A stretch of DNA of 64,000 nucleotides from assembly GCA_013376985.1 (NCBI GenBank), contig JACABB010000008.1, positions 62,001 to 126,000 on the forward strand. Reading direction: 5' to 3'. Origin of the DNA: Bacteroidales bacterium. GTDB taxonomy: Bacteria > Bacteroidota > Bacteroidia > Bacteroidales > Tenuifilaceae. Position numbers and translations under genes: made by a program. Of this stretch, positions 43,091 to 52,550 are shown one piece after another; within the stretch, counting starts at the first letter, position 1; every line of letters starts with the position of its first letter. The notes under the pieces are model-generated. The model was given only the letters and a program-made list of their open reading frames with translations. It was not told the origin of the DNA and did not search any database.

Positions 43091-43846
43091 TCAGAAAACA
43101 TAACGAATCTGTTTGGCTTTTTTTAGACGATAAATTGCCTTAAGATTTAAAATGTAATAAACATCATTATGTTCAGAGTAAACTGAAGTAAATCCATCAA
43201 GATAATCGGTAAGCGTGAATCTTCGACCAAGCTCCAAGGCTAATGAAAAATCAGGGTTAAAAGTAAATTTAGCACCCAGTCCGATAGGGAATGCAACTGA
43301 AATATGTTTATTACCTACAAACCGAGGAGAGCCAGCTAAACTTGCCTTAGGCGTTACCTTACAAAAAATACCACCAACTCCAGCAAATGCATAAAAACTA
43401 AATGGTCGAATAAATCGTTCCATTCCCCGTCCAACTCGGTAGTTAAAGGCTGAATAAAAGTAATTCTTCTCATTTTCCTTAACAAAAAAATAGTACCCTT
43501 GAACTGATAACTCGTCCGTAAATGTGCTAAATGCAAAATCCCTAGCATAATTTCTCTTTGTATCTTTATCACTCTTAGCAAAAAAACCAAATGAATTGCT
43601 TGCTTGGATATAAAATCTCTCATCATATCTATAAATACCGCCAAATGAAAATCCTGGGCGATTTGATGTAAAACTTATCTGTGTTAATCCCCCAAGGTTA
43701 TGCTTGTCGGCAAGAGCACCAATATCTCCATAATATTGATAGACTGAAAAAGCACCCCAAACTTCATATCTGCGGAATCTCCACGTTTGTGAATATCCCG
43801 ATATGACCACAAAGCATAGTATAATTACAAGAAAAAATCGCTTCAT
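43091..43846 (-). CDS. Second DUF6089-like outer-membrane beta-barrel
   Basis: A signal peptide (VIILCFVVISGYSQ) precedes YEVWGAFSVYQYYGDIGALA and about eight amphipathic strands ending in YYILNLKAIYRLKKAKQ. It resembles its downstream neighbour in size and strand pattern, including a conserved YYGDIG/YMGDYN near the start. The two are probably an old duplication, and both may be partners in the same envelope complex. The function is not established. Confidence 0.7.
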   Translation of the reverse strand: MKRFFLVIILCFVVISGYSQTWRFRRYEVWGAFSVYQYYGDIGALADKHNLGGLTQISFTSNRPGFSFGGIYRYDERFYIQASNSFGFFAKSDKDTKRNYARDFAFSTFTDELSVQGYYFFVKENEKNYFYSAFNYRVGRGMERFIRPFSFYAFAGVGGIFCKVTPKASLAGSPRFVGNKHISVAFPIGLGAKFTFNPDFSLALELGRRFTLTDYLDGFTSVYSEHNDVYYILNLKAIYRLKKAKQIRYVF

Positions 43847-43977
43847 TTCTATTGAAACTATTCTACAAATATATAAAATGCAGTTAATTAATCTATGGCA
43901 TTAACAAAACAAACGGTCAAGTTGTTGACTAATTATATATATCCAAGAATAATTTATAACAAGTTTCATCGGCAAAA

Positions 43978-44892
43978 CTAATTTCTTTTATCAACACCCC
44001 ATAGAAGTTTATTACGTAAAGTTTTAAAAAAATTTGTTCCTTGCAGATTAACTAAACCAATATGAAAAGGTGCTTTTTTTACTTCAAGTATTAATGGGAG
44101 TGTCATTGTATGTGAATATGAGTCGAGTGAAACATCAACTTCGCCAGAACGTCCAGTAACCTCTAATTTCAATGTGCATGAATCGGGGATAACAAATGGG
44201 CGTACCGTCAAATGATGTGGAGCAATAGGCGAAATTAGAAATGATGGTAATGAAGGGCTTACGATAGGACCTCCTACACTTAAAGAATATGCCGTAGATC
44301 CCGTTGGAGTCGAAATTATCAAACCATCAGCCCAGTATGTACATAGAAAATCATCGTCAATATATGCATTGACGTTAATCATTGATGTTCCTTTTTTTTG
44401 TATTGTAAGATCATTTAGACCAAATGGAAAATTGAGGAATGGGTTCTTATCAGTAAAAACTTGAAGTAATGAGCGTCTCTCGATACTATACTTCTTGCTA
44501 AGAAGTAAATCAATTGCAGCCCCAATGTCCTCTGTTGAAATATTAGCAAGGAATCCCAACCGACCAAAGTTAATCCCAAGAACTGGGATACATGATTCTT
44601 CGATAAATGCAACAGACTCCAAAAAAGTACCATCTCCCCCCAGACTAAGCATGTAATCAGCTAGATGTTTAACCTCTCCTGAAGTACGAAATAATGCACG
44701 GATAGAAATTTGTAAATTGAATTCTTTTATCAAATATTCATAAAATGGTGCATATATTACAACCTCAACCTGATGCTTTTCTAGGATATCGAACAGCAAC
44801 TCTAATTCATTCTTAAAAGAGGACTCCAATTGTTTACCATATATTGCAATAACAACCTTCTCGAGGTTTTTTATTTCGATTGCATTTTCCAT
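43978..44892 (-). CDS. nadK: NAD kinase
   Basis: A 304-residue NAD kinase. It has the GGDGTFLESV loop near residue 84 with the catalytic Asp, the NxxR-like GINFGRLGFLANIS region, and the NE/D motif region DGLIISTPTGSTAYSLSVGGP. It phosphorylates NAD to NADP in the cytoplasm. It starts 10 bases after the CBS-domain gene ends. Confidence 0.95.
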   Translation of the reverse strand: MENAIEIKNLEKVVIAIYGKQLESSFKNELELLFDILEKHQVEVVIYAPFYEYLIKEFNLQISIRALFRTSGEVKHLADYMLSLGGDGTFLESVAFIEESCIPVLGINFGRLGFLANISTEDIGAAIDLLLSKKYSIERRSLLQVFTDKNPFLNFPFGLNDLTIQKKGTSMINVNAYIDDDFLCTYWADGLIISTPTGSTAYSLSVGGPIVSPSLPSFLISPIAPHHLTVRPFVIPDSCTLKLEVTGRSGEVDVSLDSYSHTMTLPLILEVKKAPFHIGLVNLQGTNFFKTLRNKLLWGVDKRN

Positions 44893-44902
44893 TTTAACCC
44901 TT

Positions 44903-45568
44903 CTATATGTTAAGGTATCGCATCAAAAGATCATACCGTTCATCCAAAAGATCCTCCTCATCATCATATTTCATAAAAGAACCTCGAATGGTGTAATTAT
45001 ATCGATTAAAGGTCTGAATTATTGAAGTTAAATCAATTACATTAAGTTTTAGGGTTAGCTCCAATTTGGTTGAGTCTGGATGCGAAGAGATGTAAGAACT
45101 CAATATTTTTGCATCATTCCCCTCAACAATTTGAGAAATCTGAGACATTGAGAAGTCATTACTATTAAGTTCTATTACAATAATTCCTCCGGGGCTTCTT
45201 AATGCAGAAAATTCAGTGAAATGTTGTAACAACTCCATCGTAGTAATAACTCCCAAATAGTTTTTCTGCACATCAAGGACAGGAATAATTGAAAGCTTTA
45301 ATTTTGATGCAACTTCCATGATTTCAAAGACATGCTGACCTTCAATCACATAAGGTCTCAAAAGAGAAAGTTGATGATTTCCAAGCGGCTCTTCAGGCAT
45401 GTTCATATCGAAGATATCAATTTCGGAAATAAGACCCAAAAACTCCTTATCATTAACAATTGGAAGGTGAGAAACTTTAAAAACATCCATCCAATTTAAA
45501 GCAGTAATTCCCGTATCCGAAGTTTTTAGCGCTGGAATTATTTCTGATATCATTTCTTTTGCTATCAT
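44903..45568 (-). CDS. CBS-domain protein
   Basis: The start is chosen at 45568 (MIAKEMISEIIPALKTSDTG), the usual beginning of a CBS pair. A frame start at 45607 would place the coding region across the divergent promoter palindrome. Two CBS motifs (residues 5-60 and 75-130) are followed by an ACT-like C-terminal domain (IVIELNSNDFSMSQISQIVE). CBS pairs bind adenine nucleotides. The position next to nadK is conserved in Bacteroidota and suggests control linked to nucleotide state (inference). Confidence 0.85.
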   Translation of the reverse strand: MIAKEMISEIIPALKTSDTGITALNWMDVFKVSHLPIVNDKEFLGLISEIDIFDMNMPEEPLGNHQLSLLRPYVIEGQHVFEIMEVASKLKLSIIPVLDVQKNYLGVITTMELLQHFTEFSALRSPGGIIVIELNSNDFSMSQISQIVEGNDAKILSSYISSHPDSTKLELTLKLNVIDLTSIIQTFNRYNYTIRGSFMKYDDEEDLLDERYDLLMRYLNI

Positions 45569-45594
45569 AGCTTCAAAGCGTTTGGAAAAACAAC

Positions 45595-45612
45595 TACATT
45601 TGTACAAATGTA
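45595..45612. promoter_or_regulatory. Divergent promoter palindrome between the CBS gene and pdxJ
   Basis: TACATTTGTACAAATGTA is a perfect 18-base palindrome. Each half is a TAnnTTTG -7 element, one facing pdxJ (45595-45602) and one facing the CBS gene (45612-45605). The -33 elements are weak on both sides (TTC at 45572-45574 on the plus strand). Confidence 0.55.
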
Positions 45613-45630
45613 ATTTGAAAATTTGGCATT

Positions 45631-46344
45631 ATGACCCGGTTGAGTGTAAATATTAACAAAATTGCCACTTTAAGAAATGCTCGCGGTGGCAATATACCAA
45701 ATGTTTTAAAAATCGCTATTGATTGTCAAAAATATGGTGCCGAAGGCATTACAGTTCATCCTCGCCCAGATGAACGTCATATTCGCTATCAGGATGTCCA
45801 TGATATTAAACCCATAATAACCACCGAGTTCAATATAGAAGGCTATCCTTCCGATTCATTCATCCAACTCGTACTTAGTGTGCATCCTCATCAGGTAACA
45901 CTGGTTCCAGATCCTCCAAATGCTTTGACATCCAGTGCTGGTTGGGATACAATCAAAAATAAGGATTACCTAAAGCAAGTTGTTTCAACTTTTAAGAAGA
46001 ATGGCATTCGTACCTCTATTTTTGTTGATCCCGATCCCGAGATGGTAAAAAATGCGGCAGATACAGACACAGATCGAGTTGAACTCTATACTGAACCCTA
46101 TGCTTCATCGTTTAACACTAACCAGCAATTGGCTATTGAGCCTTTTATTATTGCGGCTGAAGTAGCAAAAAAAGTTGGTTTAGGATTAAACGCAGGCCAT
46201 GATTTAAACCTTGAAAATCTTAATTTTTTTGCTAAAAATATACCTAATCTACTTGAAGTATCTATTGGACATGCACTAATCGCTGATGCTTTATATTTTG
46301 GCCTTGAAAATACCATCCAGATGTATTTAAAACAAATCCGTTAA
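45631..46344 (+). CDS. pdxJ: Pyridoxine 5'-phosphate synthase
   Basis: A 237-residue TIM-barrel enzyme that condenses 3-amino-1-hydroxyacetone phosphate with deoxyxylulose phosphate. Family motifs are present: [17 protein letters not shown] at the start, [13 protein letters not shown] near 37, the VTLVPDPPN loop near 87, and GLNAGHDLN near 188. Its TAA stop at 46342-46344 is followed at once by the GTG start of the hydrolase gene, so the two are translationally coupled. Confidence 0.95.
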   Translation: MTRLSVNINKIATLRNARGGNIPNVLKIAIDCQKYGAEGITVHPRPDERHIRYQDVHDIKPIITTEFNIEGYPSDSFIQLVLSVHPHQVTLVPDPPNALTSSAGWDTIKNKDYLKQVVSTFKKNGIRTSIFVDPDPEMVKNAADTDTDRVELYTEPYASSFNTNQQLAIEPFIIAAEVAKKVGLGLNAGHDLNLENLNFFAKNIPNLLEVSIGHALIADALYFGLENTIQMYLKQIR

Positions 46345-47148
46345 GTGAAACTGTATTACAGGGAGTTTGGACACGGGTTTCCATTAATTGTACTTCATGG
46401 ACTATATGGATCATCCGATAATTGGGTTACCATAGGCAAAGAGTTAGGATTACATTTTAGAGTTATTCTTATAGATCAACGAAATCATGGACAAAGTCCA
46501 CATTCCAATGAGCATAATTATAAAGTGCTATCAAATGATTTATTTGAACTATTCGACAATTTGCAGATAGAAAAAGCCAATTTATTGGGACATTCAATGG
46601 GTGGAAAAGTTGCAATGCAATTTACAATTGACCATTCTGAAAAAATTTCCTCACTAATAGTTGTTGATATTGCTCCATGGAGTTATCTCAATGAAAATAA
46701 CTCATTAAGGCAATCTGATACAGACCATTATCAAATATTAAAAGGATTATTGTCTATACCTATTGATACAATCTCAACAAGAGCTGAAGCCGATGAAAAA
46801 CTTTCACTCTGGGTTAAATCAGAAAAAACAAGACAATTTTTGCTTAAAAATTTAAAAAGAGAAGATAATGGTTCATTTAAATGGCGATTAAACCTTCCAA
46901 TTATTGCTTCAAATATTGATTCGCTTTTGGAAGGGATAAATCCCGCAAACAATGAAATTCATTGCAAAACCAAAACACTTTTCGTTAAGGGAGGGCTATC
47001 TAACTATATCCCTTATGATAGAGTAGAGGAAATCAAGAAGATATTTTCAGAATCAAAATTAGTAACAATAGGAGAGGCTGGACATTGGGTTCATGCAGAA
47101 AAACCAACAGATTTTTTAATAGCAATCAATCATTTTCTAAACCACTAA
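46345..47148 (+). CDS. Alpha/beta-fold hydrolase (YbfF-like esterase)
   Basis: A 267-residue hydrolase starting with GTG immediately after the pdxJ stop. The oxyanion region is VLHGLYGSSDNW, the nucleophile elbow is LLGHSMGGKV (Ser near 88), and the catalytic His is in GEAGHWVHAE near the end. Length and motifs fit the acyl-CoA/carboxyl esterase group of YbfF type; the natural substrate is not predictable. The end lies 12 bases from the end of the convergent exonuclease gene. Confidence 0.88.
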   Translation: MKLYYREFGHGFPLIVLHGLYGSSDNWVTIGKELGLHFRVILIDQRNHGQSPHSNEHNYKVLSNDLFELFDNLQIEKANLLGHSMGGKVAMQFTIDHSEKISSLIVVDIAPWSYLNENNSLRQSDTDHYQILKGLLSIPIDTISTRAEADEKLSLWVKSEKTRQFLLKNLKREDNGSFKWRLNLPIIASNIDSLLEGINPANNEIHCKTKTLFVKGGLSNYIPYDRVEEIKKIFSESKLVTIGEAGHWVHAEKPTDFLIAINHFLNH

Positions 47149-47160
47149 GAAATTATTGCG

Positions 47161-47883
47161 CTATTCAAGGACTCTTTCTATATTCTCAGTGTCTATAATT
47201 GTTTCATTCTTGTAACGTAGAAAAAGTTGAGCAACAGCTAACGCATCCTTTTCGCAATACCTTACAATTCTTTCAATATCTTTTTGCACATAAAATACCT
47301 CAGCCACTTGGCTGCCATCAATATCGTCTTTGGGTGAAGGGATTTCAAATATATTCGCAAGAAGATCAAGGGATGTATAACTCTTATAATCACCAAATTT
47401 CCACAACTCCATAGTATCAAGAAACTTAACCTCCCATGGTTTTTTTCCAGCAACATTGAGTAGGTCGGGGAGTTCAACCTTATTTAATAGCATTCTACGA
47501 GAAATATATGGAAAATCAAACTCTTTACCATTATGAGCACATAAATTAGACTTAGGTTTAGCACCAAATCTAGTTAACATCGCAGCAAAACCAATTAAAA
47601 TCTCCTTTTCATTATCTCCATAAAACGATTTAACCCTAAAGTGTTTTGTTCCATTACGTTGTACTATAAAACCTGCGGAAATACAGATTATTTTGCCAAA
47701 CTCTGCATAAATTCCAGATCTACTAAATATGCTATCAGGTGTTTCATTTTCCTTCACCAAATTATTGGCTTTTTTATTCCAAAAATGCCTGATGCTTTCT
47801 GGCATTTCATCGTAAGTAGAATATTGAGGTACAGTTTCAATATCTAAAAAAAGCACATCCTCTTGTCTTATATCCTTTAACAT
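47161..47883 (-). CDS. DnaQ/PolB-like 3'-5' exonuclease
   Basis: A 240-residue protein with ribonuclease-H fold. The exonuclease acidic motifs are LFLDIETVP (Exo I, near 14), CAHNGKEFDFPYI (Exo II region, near 118) and a late RYCEKDALAVAQLF (Exo III, near 210). It resembles the stand-alone polymerase-B-type exonucleases of Bacteroidota. Role in repair or RNA turnover is not certain. Six bases separate it from udk, so it is in the udk transcript. Confidence 0.87.
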   Translation of the reverse strand: MLKDIRQEDVLFLDIETVPQYSTYDEMPESIRHFWNKKANNLVKENETPDSIFSRSGIYAEFGKIICISAGFIVQRNGTKHFRVKSFYGDNEKEILIGFAAMLTRFGAKPKSNLCAHNGKEFDFPYISRRMLLNKVELPDLLNVAGKKPWEVKFLDTMELWKFGDYKSYTSLDLLANIFEIPSPKDDIDGSQVAEVFYVQKDIERIVRYCEKDALAVAQLFLRYKNETIIDTENIERVLE

Positions 47884-47889
47884 AACATT

Positions 47890-48513
47890 TTAAGTTAAAC
47901 CATGACTCCGCAATGTTTTTTCTATCAGAGATGCAAGAATACTTATAGCCACTGAATTATTCCCTCCCTGAGGAACTATTATATCTGCATAACGTTTTGT
48001 GGGCTCAATGAACTGAAGGTGCATTGGTTTAACGGTTTTCTCATAACGTTCAAGAACCTTGTTTACAGAACGACCACGTTCTACAATATCGCGAAGTACA
48101 ACCCTAGCAAGCCTATCGTCAGGATCTGCATCAACAAAAACCTTAACATCCATTAAATCACGTAAATCAGGATTGGTAAGAACAAGAATCCCTTCAATAA
48201 TAATTACATGCCGAGGGTTGATAGGTAATGTTTCTTTGGCTCGAGTACAAGTAAGGTACGAATAAATAGGTTGATTTATTGGATAACCATTTTTCAATTG
48301 CTTAACATGCTCAGTCAGCAACTCAAACTCAATTGATGAGGGGTGATCAAAATTAATCTCTTGCCTTTCCTCAATGGGCAAGTGAGAACTATCAAAATAG
48401 TATGAATCCTGAGGAATAACAACTACCTCTCCTGGAGGCAATAAGTCAACGATTCTATTCACAACTGTTGTTTTCCCAGATCCAGTTCCACCAGCAATAC
48501 CTACTACGAGCAT
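47890..48513 (-). CDS. udk: Uridine kinase
   Basis: A 207-residue P-loop kinase with Walker A GIAGGTGSGKTTVV at 5-18, QDSYYFDSSHLP, NFDHPSSIEF, and a lid region RDIVERGRSVNKVLERY. It phosphorylates uridine and cytidine for pyrimidine salvage. It is first in a two-gene unit with the exonuclease. A second, TGS-fused nucleoside kinase is present at 35137. Confidence 0.94.
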   Translation of the reverse strand: MLVVGIAGGTGSGKTTVVNRIVDLLPPGEVVVIPQDSYYFDSSHLPIEERQEINFDHPSSIEFELLTEHVKQLKNGYPINQPIYSYLTCTRAKETLPINPRHVIIIEGILVLTNPDLRDLMDVKVFVDADPDDRLARVVLRDIVERGRSVNKVLERYEKTVKPMHLQFIEPTKRYADIIVPQGGNNSVAISILASLIEKTLRSHGLT

Positions 48514-48644
48514 TTTTAAATACCTTTAATATTTGTAATTTTGTAAGCAATTTTAAGAATGGCTAAATTACAAATCTTTTTTAATTTTATCCATTAACTA
48601 ACTTTTCAAGGAATTAATTTATTATAACTGTTAAGTAAAAACTA

Positions 48645-49631
48645 ATGAGTATTCTGTATCCTTTAAAATTTGAACCTATATATAAGGAATATATCTGGGG
48701 AGGGGCAAAATTAAAAAACAAGCTAAACAAGAAAATACCACCTAGTATATCTCGCTGTGCTGAAAGTTGGGAAATATCTTCTATTCAAGAGAATCTATCT
48801 GTTGTGTCGAATGGTTTTCTAGCAGGAAATAACCTTCAGGAAATTATTGAGATTTACATGGGTGATATAGTTGGCGATAAAGTTTACAGCAAATTTGGAA
48901 ACGAGTTCCCGCTTTTAATAAAACTTATTGATGCAACTGATACGCTCTCAATTCAAGTTCATCCGAATGATGAGGTTGCAAAAAAAAGGCATCATGCATT
49001 TGGTAAAACCGAAATGTGGTATATACTAGAAAGTGAACCGAACTCACAAATTATAACAGGCTTTAACCGTAATGTTGCAAAAAAAGAGTATCAAGAACAT
49101 TTAATTAACCATACACTAAAGGATATTCTTAATGTTGAACAAGCATTCAAGGACGACATTTTCTTTCTCCCCTCCGGAAGAATTCATGCGATTGGCAAAG
49201 GTATTCTACTTGCTGAAATCCAACAAACTTCAGATATTACTTATCGCATTTTTGATTGGGATAGAGTAGATAAAAATGGTAATCCTAGAGAATTACATGC
49301 TGATTTGGCCTTAGATGTTATTGATTTCAACAAGTATGATAACTACAAACTTACGAAGCCAATAGAAAAAAACGAGTCCACGGAACTGGTAAACTCCGTT
49401 TTTTTTGATGTGAATCGTCTTAGTTTCGACAAATCTATTGAAAAAGATTACCATTTGCTGGATTCATTTGTTATATATCTGTGCATTGAAGGGGAACTTG
49501 ACATAGTTTACGGGGAGAAAGCAAGTGAACATTTGGTTAAAGGAGAAACCGTTTTAATACCTGCAGATTTAAAAATAGTATCTCTTAATCCATTGAAATC
49601 AGCAACAATATTAGAGATCTTTCTAAAATAG
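48645..49631 (+). CDS. manA: Mannose-6-phosphate isomerase, class I
   Basis: A 328-residue cupin-fold zinc enzyme. The start YPLKFEPIYKEYIWGG is typical. The zinc ligands are in IQVHPND (Gln, His near 105), GKTEMWYIL (Glu) and PSGRIHAIG (His near 182). It interconverts mannose-6-phosphate and fructose-6-phosphate. It is a monocistronic-looking gene, divergent from udk. Confidence 0.93.
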   Translation: MSILYPLKFEPIYKEYIWGGAKLKNKLNKKIPPSISRCAESWEISSIQENLSVVSNGFLAGNNLQEIIEIYMGDIVGDKVYSKFGNEFPLLIKLIDATDTLSIQVHPNDEVAKKRHHAFGKTEMWYILESEPNSQIITGFNRNVAKKEYQEHLINHTLKDILNVEQAFKDDIFFLPSGRIHAIGKGILLAEIQQTSDITYRIFDWDRVDKNGNPRELHADLALDVIDFNKYDNYKLTKPIEKNESTELVNSVFFDVNRLSFDKSIEKDYHLLDSFVIYLCIEGELDIVYGEKASEHLVKGETVLIPADLKIVSLNPLKSATILEIFLK

Positions 49632-49757
49632 ATTTATTAACGTTAGCTAGAGAAAAAGCATGATTCAATTCAAATTAATGGCATTTTATAAAATAAACTA
49701 AGAAATTTTGATACTTGTTTGGTTTATATCTAGATTTTTTTTTAATTTCATCATTCG

Positions 49758-50339
49758 ATGGATAACGTAATTTACTTCATAAAATCGACCCTAACTAGCG
49801 AGATGGCATCTAGTGGTTTTCCCTTGATTTATAAGGGGGAAATGAATCACCAGATCATGCGCTCATTCGCTTTTATGGCTAATCGAAAAATCGCCGAAAA
49901 AAATATTCCTACCCCTACCCGCAAGAGAGTTTTTCATGTAATGATAGAATGTTTGCAAAATATAACTAAACACTCTGACGATTATGATGAAAAAGAAAAA
50001 CAGATTGGCAATGGTCTTTTTATCGTTGGCGAAAACAAAGATTCATTTTATGTAATTACTGGCAATCTGGTTAAAAATGAAAAGATGATTGTTCTTGAAA
50101 GTAGATTAGAGAAACTCAACTCATCAAGCCCAAAAGACTTAAAGCATTTATTTTTAAAACAGATGATTGAAGGGGAACTTAATGAAAAAGGGGGAGCTGG
50201 TCTTGGCCTGATTGACATTGCTCGTAAGTCAGGTAAAAAACTTTACTATCATTTTGTACCCTACGACAATCAACGCTACTTTTTTATTCTTGGTGTTACT
50301 ATTCCAGTAATTGCTGAAGAAGAAACAGATGAAGATTAA
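49758..50339 (+). CDS. SiaB-like GHKL-type protein kinase (DUF6272)
   Basis: A 193-residue protein with an N-box-like helix (HVMIECLQNITKHSDDYDEK, near 57-76) and a glycine-rich GGAGLGLIDIARKSGK near 145, the reduced GHKL ATP-binding fold of SiaB. In Pseudomonas SiaB phosphorylates SiaC to control a cyclase and biofilm formation. Bacteroidota homologues usually have a SiaC (DUF1987) gene next door, but none is present here: the downstream gene is an unrelated secreted protein. The partner must be elsewhere, or the protein acts differently. Confidence 0.75.
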   Translation: MDNVIYFIKSTLTSEMASSGFPLIYKGEMNHQIMRSFAFMANRKIAEKNIPTPTRKRVFHVMIECLQNITKHSDDYDEKEKQIGNGLFIVGENKDSFYVITGNLVKNEKMIVLESRLEKLNSSSPKDLKHLFLKQMIEGELNEKGGAGLGLIDIARKSGKKLYYHFVPYDNQRYFFILGVTIPVIAEEETDED

Positions 50340-50463
50340 AATACTTTCTATTCAAGAATTATTAAACCCATAATATATAGGCGGTACATATATTAAATTT
50401 CAATAACTTTAGCTATAATTGTGTGGTATTTAAATTATTGACTATAATATTTGACATATAAAG

Positions 50464-51441
50464 ATGAAACAATTCGCAATAACCATTTTGTTTTTTACAC
50501 TTTGTCTATCCCTTTATCCGCAAAGCAAATCTGATGATAAAGAGAGAGTTCGTATTGCAAATAGCAAAATTCTAAAATCAAATCAATGGACATATAAGTA
50601 CGCTCAAGGCAAACTAAGCACTAAAGGCTACATTACGACAGAAAGCAAATTTGATGAAAGAGGGAATGTTACTGAGGTGATTAACTATAAATCGACAGGG
50701 CAAATCTCATCAAAACTTTTATACCAATACGATAAGAATAATAATCGAATTGAATATCAGAAATTTGAAAAAAGAGATAAACCCGAAATAGAATTAACCT
50801 ATAAACAGAATTTCACTTACGATGATAAAGGGAATAAAAAAATTGAAACTGGTTTTGATGGGATAACTACTTATAGGATTGTTTACAATTACCTACCCGA
50901 TGGAAAATCAAAGGACATTACAAAATATAATGCCGATAATTCGATAAATGAAAAATGGGAGTCAACCTATAACGATAACGTACAAACTATTAACGTTCTG
51001 AAACAAGGAAAGACTCTTGATTATACTCTTACAAGAAAGACCGACTCAAAAGATAATATTATTGAGGAGGTTAGAAAAGATTCTAAAGGTAAAGAAGTTT
51101 CACGAACGACTTTCGAGTTTGATGGAAGCAATAATATTTCCTCTTCCGCCGAATATTATTCGGGTAAAATTTCCAAAACATTTCAGTATAAATATAATAG
51201 CAAAAAACAACTCGCTGAGATTATTCAAGTTAATCCCGATGGAACAAAAACATTAAGTAGAGCTTATAAATACGACGAAAAAGGAAATGTCTTGGAGGAA
51301 AAATGGTTTGATGGTGTCCCAAGCGATTTGTCTAGTAAAAATTACAAATACAATGAGAAATTAAACCCCGCTGAGGTTGAATCGTATTACTCCGATTATA
51401 AATACAAGGTTCTTTATAAGTACACTTACGAATATTATTGA
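50464..51441 (+). CDS. Secreted protein with YD/RHS-like repeats
   Basis: A signal peptide (MKQFAITILFFTLCLSLYPQ) precedes about ten degenerate repeats of some 25 residues with the pattern Y/F-D-x2-G-N-x3-E. Examples are FDERGNVTEVINY, YDDKGNKKIETGF and YDEKGNVLEEKWFDG. These resemble the YD repeats of RHS proteins and the related beta-structures in Bacteroidota surface proteins. There is no RHS core or toxin tip. Probably extracytoplasmic; function unknown. Confidence 0.8.
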   Translation: MKQFAITILFFTLCLSLYPQSKSDDKERVRIANSKILKSNQWTYKYAQGKLSTKGYITTESKFDERGNVTEVINYKSTGQISSKLLYQYDKNNNRIEYQKFEKRDKPEIELTYKQNFTYDDKGNKKIETGFDGITTYRIVYNYLPDGKSKDITKYNADNSINEKWESTYNDNVQTINVLKQGKTLDYTLTRKTDSKDNIIEEVRKDSKGKEVSRTTFEFDGSNNISSSAEYYSGKISKTFQYKYNSKKQLAEIIQVNPDGTKTLSRAYKYDEKGNVLEEKWFDGVPSDLSSKNYKYNEKLNPAEVESYYSDYKYKVLYKYTYEYY

Positions 51442-51503
51442 TACAGAAATCTTTCCAGTTTTTTATTCCCCAATATTAATTTGATGTCAAACAAATATAT
51501 ATA

Positions 51504-52022
51504 ATGGAAACACTTAAGGATTATGCTGATCTAGATCCGTATAAAATCGGCGAGAATATTTTTAATTTGCTTGACAACAAATGGATGCTAATTACCTCTG
51601 GAACAAAAGAACATTTCAATATGATGACTGCCTCATGGGGCGGTATGGGTGTTCTTTGGAACAAAGCAGTTGTAACATTATTCATTCGCCCTCAACGCTA
51701 TACGTATAAATTTGTGGAAGAAAATTCTTCTTTTAATGTTTGTTTTTTCAACCAAGAGTATAAACCCGCACTTAACTTTTGCGGTACAAAATCAGGGCGT
51801 GATTTTGACAAAGTTAAAGAGACAGGGCTAACCCCAGTACTCTCGCCTAATAATAGTATCACTTTTAAGGAAGCATACTTATCAATTGATTGCATAAAAC
51901 TTTACTCGGATGATTTAAAATCATCTAACTTCATTGATAAATCGTTGATTGATAGAATTTACCCCTCAAAAGATTTTCACAGATTTTATATAGGTGAAAT
52001 TATTGGATGCTACCTATTATAG
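51504..52022 (+). CDS. Flavin reductase family protein
   Basis: A 172-residue FMN-binding split-barrel protein. MLITSGTKEHFNMMTASWGGMG and AVVTLFIRPQRYTYKFVEE are the regions that hold FMN phosphate and isoalloxazine in this family, followed by SFNVCFF. Likely an NAD(P)H:flavin oxidoreductase or flavin-dependent enzyme of the cytoplasm. It is alone on the plus strand and convergent with the S4-domain gene. Confidence 0.87.
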   Translation: METLKDYADLDPYKIGENIFNLLDNKWMLITSGTKEHFNMMTASWGGMGVLWNKAVVTLFIRPQRYTYKFVEENSSFNVCFFNQEYKPALNFCGTKSGRDFDKVKETGLTPVLSPNNSITFKEAYLSIDCIKLYSDDLKSSNFIDKSLIDRIYPSKDFHRFYIGEIIGCYLL

Positions 52023-52127
52023 GGTATGCTTTGGAATATGGATCGAAATTCACACAATTTTACCTATTGTTCAATCCAATAATTCTAAATTAAACGTATT
52101 CGATTGTTCTTTGCCTTTCATCCAAAA

Positions 52128-52550
52128 CTAATCATTAGGGTCATCATCCCAATCAAAATCCTCGAAAGACGGAGCAAGAGCATCATCCATAGAGCGTCTT
52201 TCTTTTTTTGTAGGTCTGCCTGTTCCTCTTTCACGATTACCATAGAACGCAATAAAATTAGGATCTAGTTTCTGAAGTTCTTCTTTTGAAGTAATATTAT
52301 CAACGTATTCAGGAACTAGTTTAGCACCTATCCTATTCTTTGGTATTCCCTTAACACAAAATGAATATGTAATTGGAGGCTTTCTAACAACAACAATATC
52401 ACCTAAATGTAATTCTTTGGATGGCTTAACAGGATTGTCTTTAACAAAAATACGTCCCCTTTTACAGTATTCAGAAGCAATGGAACGTGTTTTAAAAATT
52501 CTGACAGACCAAAGCCATTTATCAATTCGATTATTGCTCTCCTTCTCCAT
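52128..52550 (-). CDS. S4-domain RNA-binding heat-shock protein (HslR-like)
   Basis: A 140-residue protein with an N-terminal S4 domain ([40 protein letters not shown]) and an acidic C-terminal tail ([12 protein letters not shown]). HslR/Hsp15 recycles stalled 50S subunits. Its start lies inside the 3' end of pth (20-base overlap), so translation of the two is coupled; pth also acts on peptidyl-tRNA, a functional match. Confidence 0.9.
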   Translation of the reverse strand: MEKESNNRIDKWLWSVRIFKTRSIASEYCKRGRIFVKDNPVKPSKELHLGDIVVVRKPPITYSFCVKGIPKNRIGAKLVPEYVDNITSKEELQKLDPNFIAFYGNRERGTGRPTKKERRSMDDALAPSFEDFDWDDDPND

